Shown here: in pieces, positions 1 through 5,449 of the stretch
Position numbering within the stretch: the first letter of the stretch is position 1
Layout of the letters: each line of letters begins with the position of its first letter
Assembly: GCA_902478395.1 (NCBI GenBank)
Contig: CABSKZ010000212.1
Span: forward strand, 1-5,449
From: an uncultured Eubacteriales bacterium
GTDB lineage: Bacteria; Bacillota; Clostridia; UBA1381; UBA9506
Direction: 5' to 3'
DNA length: 5,449 nucleotides
Position numbers and translations under genes: made by a program
The notes under the pieces: model-generated
Databases searched by the model: none
What the model was told of the DNA's origin: nothing
Seen by the model: the letters and a program-made list of their open reading frames with translations, nothing else

Positions 1-48
1 TCTACACCTCTCTATTCGTCGGCAGCGTCAGATGTGTATAAGAGACAG
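1..48 (+). other. Illumina Nextera adapter and i5 index (contamination)
   Basis: Bases 1-7 (TCTACAC) match the end of the P5 flow-cell oligo. Bases 8-15 (CTCTCTAT) match the Nextera i5 index known as S502/N502. Bases 16-29 (TCGTCGGCAGCGTC) are the Nextera read-1 adapter, and bases 30-48 (AGATGTGTATAAGAGACAG) are the Tn5 mosaic end. The blocks are contiguous and in library order, so genomic DNA begins at base 49. Translating through the adapter gives the false peptide MYKRQ on the + strand and CLLYTSDAADE on the minus strand. This is untrimmed read-through at a contig end, not a transposon in the organism. Confidence 0.98.
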
Positions 49-318
49 GGCATGAACATGGTGAAGCTGGAAAAATACCAGGGCTTCGCCGCCGACCTGG
101 CAGGTGCCGGCTGCTTGTTGCTCTCTTCTCTGACTGGGATTCCAGTTAGCACAACGCATACCAAGACGACAGCAATCATGGGTGTTGGCGCTGCTAAACG
201 CCTCTCCTCCGTAAATTGGGGCATCGTGAAGGAAATGGTATATACCTGGATATTAACCTTCCCCGGATGCGGTTTAATCGGCTACCTCATGGCAAAACTA
301 TTTGTTTGGATTTTCTGA
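49..318 (+). CDS. pit: PiT-family inorganic phosphate transporter, C-terminal fragment
   Basis: This is the last 89 codons of a PHO4/PiT-family permease, which moves inorganic phosphate across the cytoplasmic membrane by coupling to a cation gradient. The clearest signature is GIPVSTTHTKTTAIMGVG at visible residues 30-47, the conserved C-terminal PiT repeat containing the P-V-S-T-T-H core. It is preceded by a small-residue helix (about 13-29) and followed by a final hydrophobic helix (about 64-88) ending at W-I-F and a TGA stop. Full family members usually exceed 300 residues, so roughly three quarters is missing. The loss is caused by the contig end at the adapter, not by a genetic break, and an in-frame Met inside the adapter is spurious. 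The DUF47 gene follows 22 bases downstream in the same direction, the usual partner of pit in bacteria. Family assignment is firm; the ion coupled is not determinable here. Confidence 0.93.
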   Translation, partial: GMNMVKLEKYQGFAADLAGAGCLLLSSLTGIPVSTTHTKTTAIMGVGAAKRLSSVNWGIVKEMVYTWILTFPGCGLIGYLMAKLFVWIF

Positions 319-320
319 CG

Positions 321-330
321 GAAAGGACGG
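321..330 (+). promoter_or_regulatory. Ribosome binding site of the DUF47 gene
   Basis: The purine-rich stretch GAAAGGACGG lies between the pit stop codon and the ATG at 341, with its 3' end 10 bases from that ATG. It supports the ATG at 341 over an in-frame TTG at 302, which lies inside pit and would add 13 residues not typical of the family. Confidence 0.6.
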
Positions 331-340
331 ATACAAGATT

Positions 341-958
341 ATGAAAAAGGGGTACAATTACTTCGATACTTTTGTAAAAATGGTAGATTACAGTTGCCAG
401 ACAGCGAACATTTTAAACCAGACTCTGCAGGACTACGATCCGGTCGACCTCGAAGCACAGCTGTATGAAATTCATCAGATTGAACACGAAGCCGACATAG
501 AGCAGCATGAAATGCGCAATGTGCTGGCAAAAGAATTTATCGCGCCGATTGAACGGGAAGATATTTTGAGCCTTTCACAGGAGATTGATGACGTTACCGA
601 CGCCGTAGAGGACGTTTTGATGCGGATGCACATGTTTAACATCACCTCCATCCGGGAAGAGGCGCTGGAATTTTCCCAGCTGATACTCAGCTGCTGTGAG
701 GCTCTGAAAAAGGCTATGGAAGATTTTCATGATTTCCGGAAAAATAAAACCATTACTGAAAGCCTGATTCAGGTTGACAGTCTCGAAGAAGATGGAGATA
801 ACCTCTACGCACGCGCAATCCGCAGGCTTTACATTGAGCGCGGCGACCCAATCGACACGCTTGCCTGGACCGCCATGTTTGACCGATTTGAAAAATGCTG
901 TGACGCGTGCGAACACGTTGCGCATGTGATGACGGGAATTATTATGAAAAATACATAA
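341..958 (+). CDS. DUF47 family PhoU-like protein, Pit accessory protein
   Basis: The product is a 205-residue, almost wholly alpha-helical, soluble protein of the DUF47 (PF01865, PhoU-like) family, encoded next to PiT transporters in many bacteria and thought to modulate their phosphate transport. The N-terminus (NYFDTFVKMVDYSCQTANIL, residues 6-25) is typical of the family. PhoU-like acidic metal-binding clusters are visible: E48/E50/D52 in the IEHEAD segment, D83/D84/D87/E90/D91 in the EIDDVTDAVED segment, and E149/E150/D151/D153 in the EEDGDN segment. A C-terminal helix carries CCDACEHVAHVM at 186-197. The length is normal for the family. The ATG at 341 is chosen because it has an upstream purine-rich site and a family-like start. 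The gene is probably cotranscribed with pit and is closed by the hairpin at 998-1048. Family is confident; the regulatory role is inferred from context and literature on the family. Confidence 0.92.
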   Translation: MKKGYNYFDTFVKMVDYSCQTANILNQTLQDYDPVDLEAQLYEIHQIEHEADIEQHEMRNVLAKEFIAPIEREDILSLSQEIDDVTDAVEDVLMRMHMFNITSIREEALEFSQLILSCCEALKKAMEDFHDFRKNKTITESLIQVDSLEEDGDNLYARAIRRLYIERGDPIDTLAWTAMFDRFEKCCDACEHVAHVMTGIIMKNT

Positions 959-997
959 AAAACGGGCATCCGTTCTGAAAACGGAAAATCCGGTTCC

Positions 998-1049
998 AAA
1001 AGCAAAGCCTGGTGTTCAGCATTTTATGCGGAGCCAGGCTTTGCTTTTT
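998..1049 (+). terminator. Intrinsic terminator of the pit-DUF47 operon, 15-bp perfect stem
   Basis: Bases 998-1012 (AAAAGCAAAGCCTGG) are the exact reverse complement of 1034-1048, and the right arm ends in a run of five T (1045-1049). The 21-base loop contains its own small hairpin (GCAT 1019-1022 with ATGC 1026-1029). It sits 39 bases after the DUF47 stop. Since the left arm begins with AAAA, the minus strand also reads as a stem ending in TTTT, so it may additionally stop transcripts arriving from the GNAT side. Confidence 0.9.
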
Positions 1050-1220
1050 ATGAAAAAAATTATGGGGAAACGGCGTTTAAACCAAACTGACCTTCCCTCT
1101 GTTTTTGTTTTAAAATGCAGCACGAGATATTCCCCGGCAGACATGCCTGGAGCCAATCTGCAACGCCTTTGGGGAAGGCCGTTTATCGCAGGCAGCGAGT
1201 TACGTATCATGTTTTCCATA

Positions 1221-1262
1221 ACAAAAATCCGTCGTGGAAAACGTTGAAAGCCACGGAGGATT
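1221..1262 (-). terminator. Probable intrinsic terminator of the GNAT gene
   Basis: On the minus strand, AATCC and CGTGG (1262-1258 and 1255-1251) pair with CCACG and GGATT (1237-1233 and 1230-1226), separated by a 2x2 internal loop and a 13-base loop. The right arm runs into TTTTTG (counting the last two stem T's). It lies about 45 bases past the GNAT stop codon. It is weaker than the other two terminators because of the internal mismatch and short T-run. Confidence 0.6.
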
Positions 1263-1307
1263 CTCTGCCCGAGCAGATTTCCCTCTAACTATTTTCAGAA
1301 GATACCG

Positions 1308-2198
1308 TCAGGCATGGGACAGTTCCGGAAAGCAAAGTGCTTCCTTCTGAAACAAATTCTCACTTCCCGAAAGAATCAATAACTCCCCCTCCTCCACTTT
1401 TTCACACACAAAGTCATTTGTATGTATAGGTGCGAAGCCCAGCACAACATTTTCTTCCTGCGCTCCGGCCAAACTGGACAATATCTCAAACAAAGAATTC
1501 TCTTCACCAGAAAAAATTTCATAGCAATAGAGAATATTTTCTTCATATCCGGCAGCAGCAACCGCATCGAATTGTTCTGAATACCAGAGCTGATCCCGCA
1601 TCGGTCCGAGCGCATAAAACATCAGCAGACCCGGATTGTGCCGTAAAGAAAGCCGTGAAAATGGATTGGAAACCTTATATTTATCAAGGAGCAGGTCCCT
1701 GTCCTTTTGCAAATCCATATCCAGCCTACGCCATTCGCCTGTTTGACCCTGCCTGGCAACCGGACAGGAAAACCGGTATTCCTCCGCAGCTGCAAACCCA
1801 AATTTGGGGTAGAAATTCCGAGCATTTTCATTTGCGAACAGATACATGCTATCGCACTTCGTTTTCCACTCCTTAAGCACCTTATCCATCAGGAAACGGC
1901 ATAATCCGCGCCCGCGAAAATCCGCCGCGGTCATGACCGTACCCAGCTGGATATACCGTTTCATGCCATCCGGTTCCTGAAAGTCCATCCGATTGACCGA
2001 AATATTTGCGACCGCGCGACCATTATGGAACAACGTGTATGGAATGTAGCTATCCGTGCAGTAACCGCCTTCATACCACTCTGTAAAATCCAGGCAAAAG
2101 GTTTGCTTTGCCAACTCGTTCATTTGGTTCCAATGTGCTCTGTCATTTTGATATTTACTGATAAAATCGTACGCTTCTCCGTTTATATGGCACAACAT
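1308..2198 (-). CDS. GNAT family N-acetyltransferase (two-part, 296 aa)
   Basis: The product is a predicted cytoplasmic acetyltransferase that would transfer acetyl from acetyl-CoA to an amine; the substrate is unknown. The GNAT core occupies about residues 15-145. The acetyl-CoA pyrophosphate loop is clear at 95-104 (RGRGLCRFLM), preceded by strand residues IQLGTVMT (83-90), and the later GNAT element NENARNFYPKFGF is at 123-135. Residues about 146-296 form a second half of similar size that I cannot assign; it may be a degenerate GNAT repeat or another substrate-side domain. Simple GNAT enzymes are about 150-180 residues, so this is the longer architecture. The ATG at 2198 has a good Shine-Dalgarno sequence (GAGAGGA, 2211-2205) six bases upstream. 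It is likely monocistronic, with a terminator on either side, and has no evident functional link to the neighbouring genes. Confidence 0.85.
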   Translation of the reverse strand: MLCHINGEAYDFISKYQNDRAHWNQMNELAKQTFCLDFTEWYEGGYCTDSYIPYTLFHNGRAVANISVNRMDFQEPDGMKRYIQLGTVMTAADFRGRGLCRFLMDKVLKEWKTKCDSMYLFANENARNFYPKFGFAAAEEYRFSCPVARQGQTGEWRRLDMDLQKDRDLLLDKYKVSNPFSRLSLRHNPGLLMFYALGPMRDQLWYSEQFDAVAAAGYEENILYCYEIFSGEENSLFEILSSLAGAQEENVVLGFAPIHTNDFVCEKVEEGELLILSGSENLFQKEALCFPELSHA

Positions 2199-2204
2199 CC
2201 TAAA

Positions 2205-2211
2205 TCCTCTC
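2205..2211 (-). promoter_or_regulatory. Ribosome binding site of the GNAT gene
   Basis: GAGAGGA on the minus strand lies six bases before the ATG at 2198 and fixes that start. The rest of the leader (2212-2316) shows no convincing -35/-10 pair to my eye. Confidence 0.7.
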
Positions 2212-2250
2212 TTTCCGCGCTAAACTTTCCTACAGCTCTTTCAAACAGCG

Positions 2251-2279
2251 GGCTGCATATACCCAAATTCTTAGCAGCC
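2251..2279. repeat. Short inverted repeat in the GNAT leader
   Basis: GGCTGC (2251-2256) and GCAGCC (2274-2279) are perfect reverse complements around a 17-base AT-rich spacer, 52 bases upstream of the GNAT start. It could be an operator or a leader hairpin, but a six-base arm pair can occur by chance. Confidence 0.3.
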
Positions 2280-2316
2280 GTTCTATTCATTCTCTTTCAC
2301 CGACTGTTTCCCAATC

Positions 2317-2347
2317 AAAAAAAGCGGGGCGCCTGCCGCGCCCCGCT
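2317..2347 (-). terminator. Intrinsic terminator of the ABC transporter operon
   Basis: AGCGGGGCGC (2323-2332) pairs perfectly with GCGCCCCGCT (2338-2347) around a five-base loop. On the minus strand the stem runs straight into a series of seven T (2323-2317, counting the last stem pair). It lies 48 bases past the GldG-like stop codon at 2396, so the three-gene operon ends here, before the GNAT gene. Confidence 0.95.
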
Positions 2348-2395
2348 AAATATAATTCACATATACCCTACAAATATTATGGTGTGAAGCACCGC

Positions 2396-3811
2396 TTATT
2401 TGTATCTTCTTCTGAGCCATACAACCAGACCGCAGATTAAGAGAGCAACCGGAACAACAATAATCAACAGTACGAACCAGGTCCAGAACTGCGTTTTGGA
2501 GAGCATCATCTGTCCGCCCGGAAGCTCCTTCGCCCGCACTGTAATTGCCGACTCGCTGCCCTTCATCCAGCTGATAGTATTCAGCAAAAGATCCTCGTTT
2601 GCGAACCGGGTATCCTTCGCCAGCGCATTAAAGGTCTCAACAGAGCCGCTCACAATCAGTTTCCCCGTTGCTCCAACCTCCATCGAACCGCCTGTGCGGG
2701 TCGCCGCCAGCATCAGATTAAACACACCGGTCTCGTCCCCATCCGTTTTCACAAATCCCGAACTGACGGCGCTCTTCACATCCGCCTTCGCGTAGGAATT
2801 CGCCGAAGAATTCAAAAGCGGTTTCACTTCCACGCCTGTCGGCAGGTCAATCGCAATATCAAAGCTGTTGGCGGGCGCATAACCAACCCGCTTCTGGCTC
2901 TTGGACAATGGCTCCGTAATTTCATGCGAGCCCAGCTCCGCCAGCATGTATTCGCTGCTTTCCATCTGGTTGCTCATATCGATAACAATATTATTCTTGC
3001 GGGTAATGCCCCAATCCTCCGCGAGATATTTTTCAAGGCGCTCCAGCTTGCCGCTGTACAGCGGGTCAAAATAAATCTGGATGTTTCCGCCCTTGTCTAG
3101 ATATTTATCCAGCTTGTCGATTTCTTCCGCGGAAAAATCCTGCTGCGGTGCGCTAATAATGACCAGAGAATGTTCGTTCTGCGGGAACTCCCCGGTCAAT
3201 GTGTCAAACTGGGTGAGCTTATAGTTTTCCAGTTCCAAAACGCCGCGCGTACCGTCCACAGTCTGCTCCCCATGCCCTGTCGTAAAGAAGATTTCTGAAA
3301 TCGTCATACCGTCCACGAAGTTTGCCAGCTTGCCAGTGACCGCCCGCTCAATATAGCTATAGCCACCATCTTTGCTGACAAAATCGCTCGAATTTACGGT
3401 TTCATACTTGTCTCCCTGCCGGATGATTAGGGAGTTCAGCGTCAGGTTTTGCATATCCTGCTGGTAGGCCTTAACCTCCATCGGATTTTTTGCTACATCG
3501 ACCTCTTTCACAGAAATTTTTCCGTTGCGCTGTGTATATTTGCTCAGCACATTTTTCACCAGAGAGAGGCTTTCGCTCTCCGTCCCTGTAGTGAGAATCA
3601 AGATTTCGGTATCCTTGTCAATCTTGTCGACCAGTTCTTCGCTCTCCTCTGTCAGCTGAAATATCTTATCCTTCGTAAAGTCGATTTCAAGCGAGATTTT
3701 ATCATTGAGCGTCACCAAAATGGCGTTTAAAAGCAGGGTAATGATAATGGCACCGATGATAACCGCGGATGAATTGACTCTGTATCTAAAATTCTTTTTA
3801 TTCTGCTTCAT
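2396..3811 (-). CDS. GldG-family ABC transporter auxiliary protein
   Basis: The 471-residue product resembles the GldG / ABC_transp_aux (PF09822) family, the membrane-anchored extracytoplasmic partner of an ABC-2 exporter. The architecture fits: a basic N-terminus, one helix at about 14-36, a large extracytoplasmic region, a C-terminal helix at about 443-466 (FWTWFVLLIIVVPVALL...) and a basic end RRRYK. Family-like segments are FFTTGHGE (175-182), the DKLDKYLDKGGNIQIYFDP stretch (232-250) and FANEDLLLNTISWM (403-416). The ATG at 3811 has a GGAGGT site six bases upstream. That site includes the last bases of the permease stop codon, and only four bases separate the two genes, so translation is probably coupled. 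In Bacteroidota GldG belongs to the gliding machinery; here there are no other gliding genes, so gliding should not be inferred. The substrate is unknown. No DUF4340-type gene follows, as a terminator comes at once. Confidence 0.88.
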   Translation of the reverse strand: MKQNKKNFRYRVNSSAVIIGAIIITLLLNAILVTLNDKISLEIDFTKDKIFQLTEESEELVDKIDKDTEILILTTGTESESLSLVKNVLSKYTQRNGKISVKEVDVAKNPMEVKAYQQDMQNLTLNSLIIRQGDKYETVNSSDFVSKDGGYSYIERAVTGKLANFVDGMTISEIFFTTGHGEQTVDGTRGVLELENYKLTQFDTLTGEFPQNEHSLVIISAPQQDFSAEEIDKLDKYLDKGGNIQIYFDPLYSGKLERLEKYLAEDWGITRKNNIVIDMSNQMESSEYMLAELGSHEITEPLSKSQKRVGYAPANSFDIAIDLPTGVEVKPLLNSSANSYAKADVKSAVSSGFVKTDGDETGVFNLMLAATRTGGSMEVGATGKLIVSGSVETFNALAKDTRFANEDLLLNTISWMKGSESAITVRAKELPGGQMMLSKTQFWTWFVLLIIVVPVALLICGLVVWLRRRYK

Positions 3812-3815
3812 CGTC

Positions 3816-4550
3816 CTACCTCCAGCGTCTTTTCTCTACCATTCTGATTGTCAGCAGGTTAAATAAAGCCGTAAGGCTGACAAAATAGAAGATAGGAACA
3901 AAATTCAGGGTACCAATGGAAAAGTCATAGTACCGCTTGTTGATAGACAGGAAGTCCAAAAGCCAGTCCAGCGCCTTACCGAGCCATGTCCAGCCGCCCT
4001 GCAAAATGCTTGAAAAACTCATATTCAGGTTTGCCAAAAACCACAAAAAGAACAGAATTGCCAGCGTGGAAACCGCTGAAACAACCTGGCTTTCCGTCAA
4101 CGATGACATGAACATGCCAATGGAGATAAACAGCAGCCCGATTAAAAACAGGCCAAAATAGCCCACAACGGCTTCCCCAACCGCAGGGCTGCCATACATT
4201 TTCATGATAAGAATGAAAAACATGGTTGCCACAACAGATATCAGCAGCACCGCAGCAGCCGCGAAAAATTTTCCAAGCACAATGCCGGAAACCTTAACCG
4301 GCGCCGTCAGAAGCAGCTGGTCCGTTTTACTTTTGCGCTCTTCTGAAAACAGGCGCATGGTAATAATCGGGATGATGAACACGAAAATCAGGCTGATGTT
4401 GGAGAAAAAGCCCGTCAGCGCCGTGCTCTGCGCGTTTAGGTTAATCATAACGAACATGAGGGAAGCGTAAAAAATAAACGCACCCAAAAAGATGTATCCA
4501 ATCGGCGATTTAAAATACGCCCTGAATTCCCGTTTGAATATAGCCTGCAT
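3816..4550 (-). CDS. ABC-2 type transporter permease (GldF-like)
   Basis: The 244-residue polytopic membrane protein forms the transmembrane channel of the ABC exporter encoded by this operon. Six hydrophobic helices can be seen at about residues 17-38, 50-67, 95-117, 128-149, 156-175 and 214-236. The cytoplasmic loop after helix 2 carries FSEERKSKTDQLLLTAPV (68-85), a motif typical of ABC-2 / GldF-like permeases, which is likely the coupling contact with the ATPase. The N-terminus (IFKREFRAYFKSPIGYIF) is an amphipathic lead-in also typical of the family. The ATG at 4550 overlaps the ATPase stop codon as TAATG, with GGAGG at 4565-4561 ten bases upstream, which indicates translational coupling. 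Length is normal. Most likely it dimerises and works with the ATPase and the GldG-like protein; the transported substrate cannot be told from the sequence. Confidence 0.9.
   Translation of the reverse strand: MQAIFKREFRAYFKSPIGYIFLGAFIFYASLMFVMINLNAQSTALTGFFSNISLIFVFIIPIITMRLFSEERKSKTDQLLLTAPVKVSGIVLGKFFAAAAVLLISVVATMFFILIMKMYGSPAVGEAVVGYFGLFLIGLLFISIGMFMSSLTESQVVSAVSTLAILFFLWFLANLNMSFSSILQGGWTWLGKALDWLLDFLSINKRYYDFSIGTLNFVPIFYFVSLTALFNLLTIRMVEKRRWR
3818..3823 (-). promoter_or_regulatory. Ribosome binding site of the GldG-like gene overlapping the permease stop
   Basis: GGAGGT on the minus strand overlaps the TAG stop codon (3818-3816) of the permease and lies six bases before the ATG at 3811. 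The arrangement favours re-initiation by ribosomes that have just finished the permease. Confidence 0.8.
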
Positions 4551-5449
4551 TATTTCTCGCCCTCCTCAGTCTTTTCTGGCTCCGCTTGAGGTTCTGCGGC
4601 TTCTTCCGCGATCGGTTCGGCAGCCTGATCTGTCTCCGTCGGAACGGTTGTGTCCGCGCCGCTGGCTTCCTCGCCGGAATTCACCAGCTCCACTTCCTCC
4701 TCAGGTATGTCAGAGAACGTGTCTACGCCGCTTCCAGCGCCTTTTGTGACCTCAAGGAAGATTTCCTCAAGCGACAAGTCCATCGCCTGCATGGAAAGAA
4801 TCGGCATGTTTGCTGCCGCAAGCGCGCTGAAAATGCTGGCGCGCACGTCTGTGTCCGGATTTGCCTCAACAATAAAGTCTATCGTATTGGCTTCCTTGCG
4901 GCCCAGCGATTTCACATACTTAATTCCCTGCACCCGCTCCAGCACATCGAGTATCTCACGCTCGCTGCCGGTGACACGGATTTGGAATTTATTCTCATTG
5001 GAAATGGATTTTCCGAGATTTTCCGCCGTGTCGCTCGCCACCAGTTTTCCCTTGTTGATAATGATAACGCGCTCACAAATCGCGTTGACCTCCTGCAAGA
5101 TATGGGAAGACAAAATGACCGTATGGTCCCGCCCCAGCTTTTTAATCACGTCGCGGATTTCAATAATCTGCTTCGGGTCGAGTCCAACAGTCGGCTCGTC
5201 GAGAATCAGCACCTCCGGGTTTCCCACCATCGCCTGCGCCAGGCCGACACGCTGCTTGTAGCCTTTGGAGAGGTTGGAAATCAGCCGGTCTTTTACGTCC
5301 GTAATTTTTACTGTGTCCATAATCGCCTGTAAGTGCTTCTCACGGTCCTCCTTCACCTGCTTTAAATCGCAGACGAAATCGAGATATTCCGAAACCGTCA
5401 TATCCATGTAAAGCGGCGGATGCTCCGGCAGATAACCGATTTTCCGTTT
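4550..5449 (-). CDS. ABC transporter ATP-binding protein (GldA-like), N-terminus beyond window
   Basis: This is the ATPase of the ABC-2 exporter. The frame is open to the right edge: 14 codons precede the first internal Met and read KRKIGYLPEHPPLY, the family's Q-loop region, so the start and Walker A lie outside the window. Visible residues (counted from the edge) show the signature LSKGYKQRV (60-68), Walker B VLILDEPT (80-87) with catalytic E85, the D-loop GLDP and the H-loop histidine H116 in SSHIL. A small alpha/beta domain follows, ending in LSLEEIFLEVT (225-235), the usual C-terminus of the family. In the Q-loop an E-H pair stands where a glutamine is classical, a variation I regard as common in GldA-like ATPases. 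Beyond residue 235 come 64 extra, strongly acidic, Ala/Pro/Glu-rich residues. The nucleotide-binding motifs that can be seen are intact. Confidence 0.94.
   Translation of the reverse strand, partial: KRKIGYLPEHPPLYMDMTVSEYLDFVCDLKQVKEDREKHLQAIMDTVKITDVKDRLISNLSKGYKQRVGLAQAMVGNPEVLILDEPTVGLDPKQIIEIRDVIKKLGRDHTVILSSHILQEVNAICERVIIINKGKLVASDTAENLGKSISNENKFQIRVTGSEREILDVLERVQGIKYVKSLGRKEANTIDFIVEANPDTDVRASIFSALAAANMPILSMQAMDLSLEEIFLEVTKGAGSGVDTFSDIPEEEVELVNSGEEASGADTTVPTETDQAAEPIAEEAAEPQAEPEKTEEGEK
4561..4565 (-). promoter_or_regulatory. Ribosome binding site of the permease gene inside the ATPase gene
   Basis: GGAGG on the minus strand lies inside the last codons of the ATPase gene (coding its E-E-G-E end), ten bases before the permease ATG at 4550. 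Together with the TAATG overlap it fixes the permease start. Confidence 0.7.

Larger units (their letters stand above)
959..1307. other. Convergent intergenic region with two terminators, no gene supported
   Basis: This 349-base gap separates the DUF47 stop from the GNAT stop. It holds two tiny hairpins right after the DUF47 stop (961-974, AACGG/CCGTT; 982-992, CGGA/TCCG), the strong terminator at 998-1048 and a weaker minus-strand one at 1221-1262. Between them, 1050-1220 has short open frames on both strands, but none has a ribosome binding site, a recognisable protein motif or a sensible start: the + strand one begins inside the terminator. I see no gene there. A further small hairpin (TCTGC/GCAGA, 1264-1277) lies just past the GNAT stop. 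Confidence 0.7.

Noticed and set aside
30..48. Tn5/IS50-like mosaic end as a natural transposon terminus
   Set aside because: It is directly preceded by Nextera read-1 adapter, i5 index and P5 sequence, so it is library-preparation DNA.
12..224. Minus-strand open frame of 70 codons ending in the adapter
   Set aside because: It is antisense to the clearly coding PiT fragment and its C-terminus is the known adapter-derived peptide CLLYTSDAADE.
302..340. TTG start extending the DUF47 protein by 13 residues
   Set aside because: It lies within pit; the ATG at 341 has a purine-rich site upstream and gives the usual family N-terminus and length.
1130..1176. TTCCCC/GGGGAA inverted repeat in the intergenic region
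   Set aside because: Six-base arms separated by 35 bases are expected by chance and there is no supporting context.
1026..1247. Small + strand gene of 73 codons after the DUF47 terminator
   Set aside because: It starts inside the terminator hairpin, has no ribosome binding site for this or the ATG at 1050, and shows no recognisable motif; the antisense frame 1016-1219 is equally featureless.
1430..1876. Long + strand open frame opposite the GNAT gene
   Set aside because: It is a shadow of a gene with clear GNAT motifs and its translation is not protein-like.
2381..2393. GGTG/CACC mini-hairpin between the GldG-like stop and the operon terminator
   Set aside because: A four-base stem is too short to claim, and the strong terminator beyond it explains transcript ending.
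4586..5332. Long + strand open frames (248 and 203 codons) opposite the ABC ATPase
   Set aside because: The minus strand carries intact signature, Walker B, D-loop and H-loop motifs; the antisense frames are by-products of that codon usage.
2317..5449. Gliding motility locus
   Set aside because: Only the ABC transporter components resemble Gld proteins; there are no other gliding genes in the window, and such exporters are widespread in non-gliding bacteria.

Overview
The window looks like one end of a draft contig from a Gram-positive anaerobe of the Clostridia (Firmicutes). This rests on moderate base composition, strong GGAGG-type ribosome binding sites, tightly packed genes, and a GldA/GldF/GldG-type ABC exporter cluster of the kind common in gut Clostridia. 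The taxonomic call is an inference; no marker gene is present. The first 48 bases are not biological: they are Illumina Nextera adapter with an i5 index, so the left edge is a sequencing/assembly boundary.

Left part, + strand (49-1048): the C-terminal 89 residues of a PiT-family phosphate permease, then 22 bases later a complete DUF47/PhoU-like accessory protein, then a strong intrinsic terminator with a 15-bp perfect stem. This is the classic pit plus DUF47 low-affinity phosphate uptake pair.

Middle (1049-2316): a non-coding stretch between convergent genes, carrying a weaker terminator for the minus strand, then a minus-strand single gene for a GNAT-fold N-acetyltransferase with an unassigned C-terminal half.

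Right part, minus strand (2317-5449): a three-gene ABC-2 type transport operon read from the right edge leftwards. It encodes an ATPase (N-terminus beyond the window) with an unusual acidic C-terminal tail, a six-helix permease, and a GldG-like auxiliary protein with a helix at each end. The genes are translationally coupled (a TAATG stop/start overlap, then a stop codon inside the next gene's Shine-Dalgarno sequence), and the operon ends in a GC-rich hairpin followed by a T-run. All three products should form one membrane complex; its substrate cannot be read from the sequence.

I see no mobile element, CRISPR array, tRNA or rRNA, and no convincing new biological system. The points most worth a second look are the adapter artefact, the acidic tail on the ATPase, the abrupt end of the GldG-type operon, and the unassigned C-terminal half of the acetyltransferase.
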